Source of the DNA: Natrialba aegyptia DSM 13077
GTDB taxonomy: Archaea > Halobacteriota > Halobacteria > Halobacteriales > Natrialbaceae
Assembly: GCF_000337535.1 (NCBI RefSeq)
Contig: NZ_AOIP01000016.1
Coordinates: 62,001 to 126,000, forward strand
Reading direction: 5' to 3'
Length of the DNA stretch: 64,000 bases
Shown: positions 8,184 through 16,821 of the stretch, in pieces
Numbering within the stretch: position 1 is the stretch's first letter
Layout: each line of letters starts with the position of its first letter
Position numbers and translations under genes: made by a program
Notes under the pieces: generated by a model
Seen by the model: the letters and a program-made list of their open reading frames with translations, nothing else
Database searches by the model: none
What the model was told of the DNA's origin: nothing

Positions 8184-8467
8184 GCACCATGAGTTCACCC
8201 GATCCCGCTGACGATCTCGAGCGAATTAGGCAGGCGAGGGAGGGCGACGACTCGAGTGATGGACTCGACGTCGAGGTATTCATCTGTCCAGTACAGGGAT
8301 GTTCGCGTACGATTATCGGTGACTCTGCTAACCTCAGACATCATGTACGTCAGGAGTCCGACGACGACCATGCTGGGTTTGAACTCACCGAAGACCTCGA
8401 ACTCGTCAAACGCTGGGAGCAGATGGAATGGGGACCGGGCGCTCTCGAGAGTGAGGTGATCGAATAA
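8180..8467 (+). CDS. C2H2 zinc-finger protein (95 aa)
   Basis: 95-residue acidic protein with one finger: CPVQGC (about residues 36-41), then LRHHVRQESDDDH, giving Cys-x4-Cys and His ligands. It starts inside the end of the previous gene (ATGA) and ends overlapping the next zinc-finger gene. Likely nucleic-acid binding; no further function can be assigned. Confidence 0.6.
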   Translation: MSTMSSPDPADDLERIRQAREGDDSSDGLDVEVFICPVQGCSRTIIGDSANLRHHVRQESDDDHAGFELTEDLELVKRWEQMEWGPGALESEVIE

Positions 8468-8634
8468 TGCCCTCCTGGTCCTGCGGTCTTTGCGAGAGCG
8501 AGAAACGATGGCCCTCGAAGCAACAGGCGATAGACCATGTCGAGGAGCGTCATCTCGAGACTCTGCTAAGGGCGTCTATCGAGCGAAGTGACGACGATCC
8601 TACGGAAGAACTGCATGTCTCGGAGAGCGAGTAG
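8467..8634 (+). CDS. Zinc-finger small protein (55 aa)
   Basis: 55-residue protein with CGLC at residues 6-9 followed by HVEERH (Cys-x2-Cys and His-x4-His), a third small finger in this gene string. The start overlaps the TAA of the previous gene. Closely packed with 8180-8467 and probably co-translated. No gene is supported between 8635 and 8842. Confidence 0.6.
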   Translation: MPSWSCGLCESEKRWPSKQQAIDHVEERHLETLLRASIERSDDDPTEELHVSESE

Positions 8635-8842
8635 GCCACGCCTTGAACGGTTTCGCCTACTATGATGAGTTCGGGCGACGACTGCAAACGCTCGCTCATT
8701 TTCGACCCCTTCGATGTCTTGCGATTCTCGAAAACTCGTAATCTGTGCTCCCGCTAACCCGTCTAAATATCCCGGAGCAGTCTGGCGATTAGGTCCAAGT
8801 CGTACAAATTCGTATGTGGTAACGCCAACGACGCAGTGATGC

Positions 8843-9148
8843 ATGTCGTCGAAAACCTACGCGAACGGCGGAGCAGAACAAGACGCAGGAGGCGAACTCG
8901 ACGGTCTGACGTTCGTCTTCGACGGTTCAACCTCGAAACGAGACTGGGCAGAACTCGTTGAGCGTCACGGTGATACGGTCGCACGAGAGGTCTCCTCGAG
9001 TACAGATTACCTCGTAGTCGGTGACGATCCCGAACAGCCCGAACTCGATGACGCCTGCGAGTACGATGTACCAGTGATAACCGAGTATGAGTTCGGCGAT
9101 CTACTACAGACAAAGGGCGTTGACTCGCAAATGGCCGGCTTTTCGTAG
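8843..9148 (+). CDS. Stand-alone BRCT-domain protein (101 aa)
   Basis: Residues ~20-90 form a BRCT domain like that at the C-terminus of NAD-dependent DNA ligase: LDGLTFVFDG (beta1), a helix, a conserved Gly-Asp (ERHGDTVAREVSSSTDYLVV), and the closing VPVITEYEFGDLL helix. BRCT domains bind phosphoproteins or DNA ends. A free BRCT protein in a provirus may recruit host repair or replication factors such as the ligase clamp machinery (inference). The ATG at 8843 follows an AT-rich tract. The 216 bp after it (9149-9364) shows no gene. Confidence 0.75.
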   Translation: MSSKTYANGGAEQDAGGELDGLTFVFDGSTSKRDWAELVERHGDTVAREVSSSTDYLVVGDDPEQPELDDACEYDVPVITEYEFGDLLQTKGVDSQMAGFS

Positions 9149-9364
9149 ACGGGCCTCACTTGCCGTCGAGTCCATTTTGTTTCAGAACTGACCTTTCCCG
9201 CTGCCTCTGATGGAGAAATTGTTCTCACGGCATTCTCATTCGTCTGACGCGATTCTGACCCTGCTACTTGATGATAGGCGTGCTTGATTCCGGTATTGTT
9301 TCTCGGAGGGACACCGACCAGTACATTCGTCACTATTTTGATGGCTGGATATCACCTATGACGT

Positions 9365-12310
9365 ATGTCCGCTAAGGAGGCCAAGTTTCACGGGATTCTC
9401 TATACCCGACTTCTCGACTACATCGACGAGAATGAGACGCTATTCGAGGAGCCAGTGTCAGAAAAGACGACCGAATCTGGGTTCGCAGATATCTATATTC
9501 CCAGTGCACTGAACGGCGAAGTCGTGATCGAGGTCAAGCGGGACGATATCTATCCTCGAGAGCACGAAGTCGTAAAGCAGGCGCGAGGATACGCAGATGA
9601 GTTAGATGCCGAGTTCTACGCCACCTGCAACTCAAACGACCTCTTTCTGTACCACGACCAAGGGGAGATCGAGATGCAAGACGTCGACTTCTACTACTTC
9701 AACCTCCGCGAGGTCCAACTCGAGGAGGCTATCCCGCAACTACTTGGCGTCGTCGAGCACGTCCACGAGGAACAGTCGCTACCGGATCAGTCAGAGCGTG
9801 AGCGAGTTGTTGGGGTCCTGCGCTCATTCCATTCGTCGATTTGGCCGTCGTATGCAGCACTCGCCGAGAAAAAGCACGGTCGAAACGAACGCTTCACTCA
9901 GCAGTTCGACGAATGGGTAGCGGAGAACGACTACGCTAGTCTCGATGAGGATGAGCAGTTCGAGATTGCAGGTAAGCAGTACGCCTATCTACTCACCAAC
10001 AAGGTCCTGTTCTACGAAGTCGTCAGAGAAAAGACGAAACCCCAGTACGATCCTGAAGTCGGAGATACGGTAGTCGAGATCGAGACAGAGAGTGGTTTTG
10101 AACTCGACTCGCTACACGAGCATACGACGCTCTCGAACCTCGAAAACCATCTTCAGAACCAGTTCGAGACCATCGTTGAGGAGATCGACTATGAACCGAT
10201 CTTCGACAGTGGAAGCAGTCTATTCGCTGATTTCCCGCAGAACAAGAAAACGCTACGGACACTGGAGGACTTCCTCTCGAATATCGAAGCGGAGGAAATC
10301 GTTGCGCTGGATGAGGACCTCCTTGGAGAGATTTATGAGGAGCTCATCCCGATCGACGAGAGAAAGGCACTCGGTCAATTCTACACCCATCCCAAGATCG
10401 CCGAGACCATTAGCGATTGGTCGATTCAGCCGAAGGAGGATGGTCACCCCCGTGTACTCGATCCAGCGTCAGGGAGCGGAACCTTCACCGTTGAAGCGTA
10501 CAAGCAAGTCGCGGATATGGCACCAACCGCGTCCCATCAGGAGATTGTCGACCATCTCGTTGCCGTCGATATCAACCGCTTCCCGCTGCACCTGACGGCG
10601 CTCAACGTTGCCAGTCAGAACATTTCAGAGCGGACTGACCGGCTTCACCTGTTCCACGATAGTTTCTTCAATATTGACCCAGAGACGGCGTTCTTGGAGA
10701 CGTCGAGGGTCGACGGTGGAGAGCAGGAGGTACTGGGAACCTTCGACGCTGTAATCGGGAATCCGCCATATATCGATCAGGGGAGCCTCTATCCGACCAA
10801 GGAGCATTTCCGAAACCATCTGAAAGAGTTCGGGAACGGCAAATCGCCGTATCACGACGGGAACAAGCGTCTGAGTAAGCGATCTGACGCCTACGTCTAC
10901 TTCGTGACTCATGGGACTCAGTTCCTCGATGACGGCGGTCGTCTCGGGTTCATTATTCCGACGAAGTGGATGATGACGGGCTACGGTGAGGACTTCCAAG
11001 AGTTTGTCTTCAGTGAGTATAAACTCGAGGCAGTCGTCGGCTTTGGCGCTCGTGCATTTGAAGATGCGTTCGTAGACGGCGCGCTAATCCTACTCGAGAA
11101 ATGTGAGGATGAGGAAGAACGCCGGCAGAACACGACCAAGTTCATCCAGATTCGGGATTCGATGGAAGTCGAGGACATACTCGATACGGTCAACTTCGAC
11201 TACGGGCTGGATACTGAGCGGGAAATCCTCGTTCAGAACCGAGAGGCCTACCGAACAGTGGCAGTCAATCAGGGGACGCTGATGGATAAGGAGACAAAGA
11301 AGGTTCGCTACTATCTGACGGCCCCGAAAGCCTTCATTGAACTTCTGGAGAACCCGAATATGGTACGACTCGACGAACTGTTGTCCGACTGCCGCTATGG
11401 TCTGAAATCCGGCGCAAACGGTTTCTTCTATATCGAGGAGGAGAATCTCGAGCAGATCGGAATCGATGATCGATTCGTGACGCCACTGGTGAAATGGATC
11501 AAGCAGATGGAGAAGGGGGTCCCACTGACGGAGGAGACGACAGACCTCTACGTTTTCCATCTTCACGACTATATCGAGGAAGTTCGCACGCGTGATGATG
11601 TACGCGGTGGTGACCTTGAGCAGCGAGTAAAGAATGCGCTCAAGCAGGATGGATACGAACGAGCGCTCGCTTACATCAAAGAAGGTGAAGCACAAGGATA
11701 CAACGAGAACCGTACCTGTGCTACACGTGAGGTCTGGTTTGACTTAGGAGACGTCGAACCTGCGGATATCGTTCATCCAAAGGGATTCAAGTATCGGGTC
11801 TTCGCCAGCCGGAACGAGGGACTCATCGTCAATGATAGACTGTACTGCCTCGACGTCAAGTCAGAGGTCGATGAGTACGCTCTCCTCGGATACCTAAACT
11901 CGACAGTGTATCAGGCAGTCGTAGAGACTTGGGGGCGCAACGAAGGGCGTGGAATGCTGGAGATGATGACCTACGAGACGCAGCAAGTTCCCGCTCTGAA
12001 TATACCAGAGATGTCAGAGGAGGTCGTCAAAGGATTGCGGGATGCCTACATCGCTTTCGAGAACGGGGAGGAAGGCGCACAAGACCGGCTCGACGAGTTG
12101 GTATTAGCAGCAGCCGGGATCGAGACTAGCGTTGAGGACTTCCAAGAGTTGACTATGGGTGTGACGAACCGGAGAAACGAGAAAGGTATGTCGTCCGAGA
12201 TAATGGTCGAGGACGTAGATACTCTGGAGGAACTCGGAACTCATACATTCGAGATCGGTGGTGGACCCGATGAGCAGGAGGCCAACTCTGAACTCTCCGA
12301 GTTTATGTGA
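9365..12310 (+). CDS. Fused restriction-modification enzyme, type IIG-like (981 aa)
   Basis: Single-chain DNA endonuclease and N6-adenine methyltransferase. Residues ~40-62 hold a PD-(D/E)XK signature: Asp42 in FADIYIP, then Glu56 and Lys58 in VVIEVKRDD. Methyltransferase motif I is DPASGSGTF from residue 366, preceded by LGQFYTHPKI. Motif IV is NPPY at 466-469. The C-terminal ~300 residues, including LDVKSEVDEYALLGYLNST, match the target-recognition region of Eco57I/BREX-like methylases. Its stop overlaps the ATG of the TBP gene, so the two are co-expressed. It could protect the provirus from host R-M or exclude other viruses. A PglX-type stand-alone methylase is less likely because the nuclease motif is present. 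Confidence 0.85.
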   Translation: MSAKEAKFHGILYTRLLDYIDENETLFEEPVSEKTTESGFADIYIPSALNGEVVIEVKRDDIYPREHEVVKQARGYADELDAEFYATCNSNDLFLYHDQGEIEMQDVDFYYFNLREVQLEEAIPQLLGVVEHVHEEQSLPDQSERERVVGVLRSFHSSIWPSYAALAEKKHGRNERFTQQFDEWVAENDYASLDEDEQFEIAGKQYAYLLTNKVLFYEVVREKTKPQYDPEVGDTVVEIETESGFELDSLHEHTTLSNLENHLQNQFETIVEEIDYEPIFDSGSSLFADFPQNKKTLRTLEDFLSNIEAEEIVALDEDLLGEIYEELIPIDERKALGQFYTHPKIAETISDWSIQPKEDGHPRVLDPASGSGTFTVEAYKQVADMAPTASHQEIVDHLVAVDINRFPLHLTALNVASQNISERTDRLHLFHDSFFNIDPETAFLETSRVDGGEQEVLGTFDAVIGNPPYIDQGSLYPTKEHFRNHLKEFGNGKSPYHDGNKRLSKRSDAYVYFVTHGTQFLDDGGRLGFIIPTKWMMTGYGEDFQEFVFSEYKLEAVVGFGARAFEDAFVDGALILLEKCEDEEERRQNTTKFIQIRDSMEVEDILDTVNFDYGLDTEREILVQNREAYRTVAVNQGTLMDKETKKVRYYLTAPKAFIELLENPNMVRLDELLSDCRYGLKSGANGFFYIEEENLEQIGIDDRFVTPLVKWIKQMEKGVPLTEETTDLYVFHLHDYIEEVRTRDDVRGGDLEQRVKNALKQDGYERALAYIKEGEAQGYNENRTCATREVWFDLGDVEPADIVHPKGFKYRVFASRNEGLIVNDRLYCLDVKSEVDEYALLGYLNSTVYQAVVETWGRNEGRGMLEMMTYETQQVPALNIPEMSEEVVKGLRDAYIAFENGEEGAQDRLDELVLAAAGIETSVEDFQELTMGVTNRRNEKGMSSEIMVEDVDTLEELGTHTFEIGGGPDEQEANSELSEFM

Positions 12311-12852
12311 TGCCAGAGGTCGTCAACGTCGTCGCTGCTGGCAATGTAGGACGGGAACTCGAGATTCGCGCCGTCGGTGAGGATATCGATGCGACGGAGG
12401 TCAAGGGTGCGAGTGACGAGTATCAGACGCCAACACTCTACCTACGCGAGCAGGAAGACAGTCCGCTCGTAACTGTCTACGAGTCTGGGTCTTACCATAT
12501 ATCGGGCGCAACGTCCATTGAGGAGGCAGAGAAAGCGCAGAACTGGCTAATAGACTCGTTGGAGTCCCTCGACATTAGAGGTCTAAACCCAACGTTCGAG
12601 GTCAAGAATGTCGTCGTAGTAGGCGACCTTGAGCAGAGCGTAGACTTGAACGAGTTAGTAGTACGATTTGGGTTCGAGCAGACCGAGTACGAACCCGAGC
12701 AATTTCCGGGACTGGTATACCGTCCGTCCGACATTCAAGCAGTGCTCCTCATCTTCGCATCTGGACGAGTAGTAATTCCCGGCTCACCAGACGTCGAGAC
12801 TGGATTCGCAGCGTTCGAGATGCTTCGAGATCGACTGAACGAATACGACTAA
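12310..12852 (+). CDS. Divergent TATA-binding protein (TBP) paralogue
   Basis: 180-residue protein with two direct TBP repeats. The second repeat (about residues 95-175) is canonical: VKNVVVVGDL, YEPEQFPGLVYR, then LLIFASGRVVIPG. The first repeat (about 3-88) keeps NVVAAGNVGRELEI and SGSYHISGATSIEEAE but has lost the EQFPGLVYR signature. Both of its expected DNA-kinking Phe positions appear to be Tyr. Archaeal TBP recruits TFB and RNA polymerase. Here it overlaps the R-M gene stop by one base, inside a provirus. It may direct transcription from element-specific promoters or titrate host TFB (inference). A GTG three bases upstream is an alternative start. Confidence 0.85.
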   Translation: MPEVVNVVAAGNVGRELEIRAVGEDIDATEVKGASDEYQTPTLYLREQEDSPLVTVYESGSYHISGATSIEEAEKAQNWLIDSLESLDIRGLNPTFEVKNVVVVGDLEQSVDLNELVVRFGFEQTEYEPEQFPGLVYRPSDIQAVLLIFASGRVVIPGSPDVETGFAAFEMLRDRLNEYD

Positions 12853-13001
12853 CCCCCGAGTAGTCCCGATCTCGTCAGACCGAGTAGGACGCGATTTGAG
12901 GGACGAAAAGTCGGCACTCGGACCGCTCTGATGCTTTCCGCTGCCCTGAGATCGAAATCCATTCTACGAGCATTCTCGAACCGTAGAAAGCAACTCGACG
13001 A

Positions 13002-13241
13002 TTAGCGTCCTCCGGAGCCGACCTGAATCAGAAAGATAGCAGCTGCGAGGACGAGAGTTAGACCGATAGCGGGGACTAGTGCCTGTACGATAGACTCCAT
13101 CCCAGCGCTGAATGCAGCGGTCATGTCGTACTCGGGGTTAGTCATGTTCCGAGTCATCGCGAGGACGATGAACGCTGCAGGGAGGAGTCCGATGAGCGTG
13201 ATGATTGCGCCAGCGTCCTCGAAGTCCTGTGCGAATCCCAT
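13002..13241 (-). CDS. Two-helix membrane protein (79 aa)
   Basis: 79-residue protein with two membrane helices (about residues 12-29 and 55-73, LVPAIGLTLVLAAAIFLIQ) separated by a polar loop with NPEYD. It is transcribed toward the TBP gene. AT-rich sequence (ACTTATCTATTGAC) lies upstream of the start. Possibly a viral membrane, holin-like or pilin-like protein; not recognised. The 12853-13001 gap holds nothing visible. Confidence 0.6.
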   Translation of the reverse strand: MGFAQDFEDAGAIITLIGLLPAAFIVLAMTRNMTNPEYDMTAAFSAGMESIVQALVPAIGLTLVLAAAIFLIQVGSGGR

Positions 13242-13338
13242 GCTCGAGACTACTACGAGTCAATAGATAAGTCATTCTCCCAACTCGATATCTTGGTGAG
13301 AATCAGACCGCTGCTATTGGACGTTCCAACGAGGCAAC

Positions 13339-13346
13339 TATTATCT
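13339..13346 (+). promoter_or_regulatory. Putative promoter element TATTATCT
   Basis: Exact copy of the octamer at 5323-5330. It ends 21 bp before the ATG at 13367, the normal TATA distance for a leaderless haloarchaeal transcript. It differs from a host-type TTTAWA-like box and so is a candidate site for the provirus TBP. Confidence 0.45.
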
Positions 13347-13366
13347 CTCAATCAAAAAGCGCTGGT

Positions 13367-13825
13367 ATGCTCTCATCCTTCGTGACCCATGCCGCAGTGT
13401 TCGTCCTTGGCAGTCTTGTTGGGCTATTTCTGCGAGATATACCCGCCATCAAGTATCGGTTTAAACTGAAGGACCAGAGACGAGTCCAACAGCGGGAGCA
13501 GGATTGGGAGGAGAAATCTCTCAAACTCGCTCGTAAGGCACAGAGGAACTACGAGGAGAACTTCGGGAATACGCTTGACGAGAAACGATTACAGAGACGG
13601 TCGAGGCGTATCGGGAATAGGATTCAGGATTGCATCGATTCGCCTGTCGCGGACAATGGCAGCGATGAGTTGAATCAACTCTTAGAAGATCTCTATGAGC
13701 ATTGTATGGAGATCGGAAATCACACTCACCCTACTACTCCAGCAGGTCACGAGGAACTGAGAGAAGCCGGTGAGCAAATAAAGACTACCGCCGATGAGAT
13801 CGAAGAAGTATCTGAGATGGCCTAA
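13367..13825 (+). CDS. Single-TM coiled-coil protein (152 aa)
   Basis: 152 residues: an N-terminal membrane helix (about 5-22, THAAVFVLGSLVGLFLRD), then a basic, coiled-coil stretch (RRVQQREQDWEEKSLKLARK) and a helical C-terminus. Likely anchored in the membrane with a cytoplasmic coiled coil. No family recognised. It lies between the membrane-protein gene and the integrase, a typical place for superinfection-exclusion or lysogenic-conversion genes (inference). Confidence 0.6.
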   Translation: MLSSFVTHAAVFVLGSLVGLFLRDIPAIKYRFKLKDQRRVQQREQDWEEKSLKLARKAQRNYEENFGNTLDEKRLQRRSRRIGNRIQDCIDSPVADNGSDELNQLLEDLYEHCMEIGNHTHPTTPAGHEELREAGEQIKTTADEIEEVSEMA

Positions 13826-13981
13826 GTGCCCCGAGAAACGTAAGTCGGTGAACCGCTATGAGCCGCTCGTCATGCCGATTAGTTAGCTATCAGACCATTC
13901 CCCCAGTGAATCTCGTCGGATCGCAGAGGACGGGAATGAGCGCGCTTAGAATCGCAGTGGAAATGAAGGGGTCGTCTCGAG

Positions 13982-15010
13982 TTAGATCCCGTTGATATAA
14001 TCGCGCCTCTGTTCGACCTTCACCGATTCGTCGCGCTTGTCGTAGTGCTTATCGAGTACGTCCTGCCCGACGTTCATGCGATCGCTGACGACCTTCTCCG
14101 GGACGTCTTCGGTGAGGAAATGGGTAATCGAACCTCGTCGAATATCGTGAGGCGAGACGTTAACCGGACATTTGCTATAGCCGCCATACTCAGCGGCCTC
14201 GCAGTCGTCTGGGTCGCGTCCTTTCGGGCATTCGTCAGTGTAGTAGCAGGGTCGAGTCACCTGGTAGACTGCATCCCGAATACTCGAGCGATTCATTCGG
14301 CCGTTTCGACTCGTGAGGAGCGGCTTTCGACCATAGTCGTCCTCGACGTCATGGCGATGGTGGTCGCGCCAGTCTTCGATGACTCGACAGACCTCGGCGC
14401 TAAGGGCGATCATTCGCTCCCCTTCTTGGCCGTTCTTGAGCGGCGTCTCTGTCTCCGGTCGATGACGGAGTAAGAGTCGTTCATGCTCCTCGTCGTAGTC
14501 CTCGAGATCGAGCGAGTGGAGGGCTCCGAGTCGAATCCCCGTATGCCATAGAATCTCCATGATGACGTGAGGGCGCGAGGCGTGCTCGAATTTCCGCTGA
14601 TACTCGAGCAATTCCTCCGCTTGAGGCGATTCAAGGATGCTCTCGCTCTGCTCATCGTTCTTGTCGAGTTTCGGCATGAGCGCCTCGAACTTCTCGTGAA
14701 GGTCCTGCTCGACGGCGTCAATGGACCCGCACCAGCGAATGAAGATCCGAAGGGCGTCCAGTTGCCCCTCGAGTGAGATCGGCTTTAGGTCGCCGTCGTC
14801 TCTCCTCCAGGTCTTGTATCGCTGGAGGTCCCGACCGGAGAGTTCGTTCATATTGTCGATTCGCTCGACGTCTTGGCACCATCGGATGAAGTGCTTGAGC
14901 CGATAGTGATAGCCGTCGAGCGTACTCTGCGAGACCTCTTGCTTGCGCGCTTCGAGGTACATGTCCTTCGCCTCAACAGGCGAGATGGGTTCGAGTTCGT
15001 CCTTCGTCAT
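13982..15010 (-). CDS. int: Tyrosine recombinase / integrase
   Basis: 342-residue phage-integrase-family recombinase for site-specific integration and excision at the adjacent tRNA site. It has an N-terminal SAM-like core-binding domain (residues ~10-110) and a catalytic domain (~125-342). Arg160 lies in HTGIRLGALHSLDL, His288 and Arg291 in PHDIRRGS, and the nucleophile Tyr323 in LDKHYDKR. Between residues 255 and 281 there is a four-Cys insert (Cys255, Cys261, Cys270, Cys281) that may bind zinc. The gene begins about 60 bp from the tRNA-derived repeat and reads away from it. TTGAAATAAATG next to that repeat may be its promoter, so att occupancy could influence int expression. Confidence 0.95.
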   Translation of the reverse strand: MTKDELEPISPVEAKDMYLEARKQEVSQSTLDGYHYRLKHFIRWCQDVERIDNMNELSGRDLQRYKTWRRDDGDLKPISLEGQLDALRIFIRWCGSIDAVEQDLHEKFEALMPKLDKNDEQSESILESPQAEELLEYQRKFEHASRPHVIMEILWHTGIRLGALHSLDLEDYDEEHERLLLRHRPETETPLKNGQEGERMIALSAEVCRVIEDWRDHHRHDVEDDYGRKPLLTSRNGRMNRSSIRDAVYQVTRPCYYTDECPKGRDPDDCEAAEYGGYSKCPVNVSPHDIRRGSITHFLTEDVPEKVVSDRMNVGQDVLDKHYDKRDESVKVEQRRDYINGI

Positions 15011-15069
15011 TGGCGTTCACCGAAGCGCCGTTGACGCGGGGCAGAGTGGATCAGACCATTTATTTCAAT

Positions 15070-15102
15070 GAGCTGTCCCCGGTTCAAATCCGGGAGGCGG
15101 CA
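15070..15102 (+). repeat. attR: duplicated 3' end of a tRNA gene (Phe-like)
   Basis: 33 bp equal to a tRNA T-arm and 3' acceptor strand: CCCGG-TTCAAAT-CCGGG, then AGGCGGC and discriminator A. There is no anticodon arm or 5' half, so it is not a functional tRNA. From memory it matches haloarchaeal tRNA-Phe (5' acceptor GCCGCCT); the identity is established knowledge rather than shown here. Being next to int, it is read as the recombined right attachment site. The intact tRNA should be at the unseen left end. Confidence 0.85.
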
Positions 15103-15186
15103 TGACCTTCTCGGTTTACATGCCGGTACGACAAACCCCCTACTCAGTAGTCTCTGCGCCGGTGTTTGCAAGGGGGGTGAGCGCGG

Positions 15187-16821
15187 GTGCAACTGATCGA
15201 GACCGCGCCCCACGAGTTCGCGGCCCACTTCCTCTTCGCCGCGCACGGTCTCGATCCGTTCTTTGCGTGCGACAGTCGGATCAAGGACGGCGACGGAAGT
15301 TAGCACGCTGAGTTCGAATTCGAGGGCGAGCCGTGGCAGGCAACGCTATCCTATCGCGACTCCGGACTCGAGCATCCGGGTGACCAGCTCCCGACCGGAA
15401 CCGAGTTCCGACTCGAGGAGATGCGCGAATTCGAACTCACCGTTCAGAGCGCGGAAGACGTCGTTGGTGAGCGATCGTTCCACGCCCACATTGCTCCGCG
15501 ATGGCAGGGGATGCAAAGCAAGAGCGGGAGCGAAATCAGTATTCCCGACGATCTCGAGGAGGGTGTGAACCTCCACGTCCAAGGATCGAACATCGAATTC
15601 GATCGCTATCAGCCGCTGATCCAGCATGCGGCGCGCGCAGTCGGAATCAACAGTCGATACTTCGACGAGCTACACGAGTTCTCGACGATTCTCGATGCCG
15701 AGCGATACGTGCGCGTCGACAAGAACGAGAGCGGTCCGGTACATGCTCGCGACGGTCCCATCGCACAATTGGGCCACTTGCTCGAGAACGACCGCACAGG
15801 CCGACGCAAGCTCGTTCAGTACGACAGTGACGAAGATGCTCGAGATCGTCCAGGCTACTACCACACGGCAACTCTCGGCCCGCGACGAGTCCTCGAGGCG
15901 TTCCCATCGCACGAGCTACCGAAGGAGGTGAAGCACTACTACGCGCAGCACACGGTGAGCCTCGACAACAACCGCTCGATTGCTCACCCGAAAGTCGGCA
16001 CGTCCTACCAGCGTTCGTTTTGGAACGATCAACTCGATGCATCGCCCGCCGATATTGAACGGCTCAATCGAGAACTCGAGGAGACGCTTCTCAGTGTTCT
16101 CGCAGAAGCGGGACTTCCGCTTCGCGCTGGCACTGGCACGTACGTCAAAGATGCGTACTTTACACCCACAAACTCCGAGCGTGATCGGGAGATCGTCGAA
16201 CTGGACTTCACTCGCATCAAGCATCGACAAGAGTCGGTCGTCATCAAGCACCTCGCGGATGGGATCGCACCCACGGCCTGGGAATCGCTCGAGGTTCTGG
16301 TAACCGACGGTGGTGAGGTAAGCCCGCAAGACATCGCTGACGAAACGGGACGCCATCCAGGAAGTGTCCGTCGCGCCCTCGATAGAATTCCGGAGCTGGT
16401 CGAGCGCGAGTACGAGAAGGTATCGGTCCGGTCCAAGTACATTGCAGATCTGGTTCACGACGCAGTGACGGAAGCCAAGGAAGCAACTAGGCGAGCCGCC
16501 GAAGCCGGAGCCAAGGCGATCGAAGCAGCAGAACGTGGCCTCGATCAATCCACAAGCGCGTTCATCGCCTGGGCTGCGAAGCACGATATTGATGTTCGGG
16601 ATCGTGATGGGGACGAGCTTCGATTAGAGTTCGGCATTGTGGACGATATCAAACGGAAGCTTCGGGAGGGCTACGAACTGTGGACGGCAGCCGATATGCC
16701 CGAAGATCGGTACCGGATGGCCAAGGTCCGATACAAGAAGGAGATCGACTCCGGTCTCCGATCGATCGACAAGACGGAGATGAAATCCTTCGCCTCAGTG
16801 GCGTGGCATCACCTCGGATGA
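15187..16821 (+). pseudogene. DUF7845-like HTH protein with in-frame TAG
   Basis: A single reading frame runs from GTG at 15187 to the stop at 16821 but is cut by TAG at 15301-15303 (codon 39). A strong Shine-Dalgarno-like GGGGGTGA sits 6 bp before the GTG. The residues on both sides (FLFAAHGLDPFFACDS before, EFEFEGEPWQATLSYRDSG after) look like one continuous domain. Re-initiation at ATG 15421 would give 466 residues. The C-terminal half holds a MarR-like winged helix (about residues 300-345 of the 466-aa form, VSPQDIADETGRHPGSVRRA) and an Ala-rich helix. I recall this architecture as the haloarchaeal DUF7845 HTH family of mobile elements. Probably inactivated or N-terminally truncated. Confidence 0.7.

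Larger units (their letters stand above)
1..15102. mobile_element. Integrated head-tail provirus, right portion (left end outside window)
   Basis: Seen: a tail tape-measure gene, a primase-like gene, many very small overlapping ORFs, a tyrosine integrase and a terminal tRNA 3'-end duplication at 15070-15102. Gene layout is virus-like, with a leftward late block (18-4859) and a rightward early block (5422-9148 and 9365-12852). The tRNA fragment reads on the + strand, so the intact tRNA should lie at the left end, beyond base 1. Inference: a temperate caudovirus-like element. No capsid, portal or terminase gene is in view, so completeness cannot be judged. Confidence 0.85.

Noticed and set aside
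15070-15102. Functional tRNA gene
   Set aside because: Only the T-arm and the 3' acceptor strand are present; no D-arm or anticodon arm precedes it.
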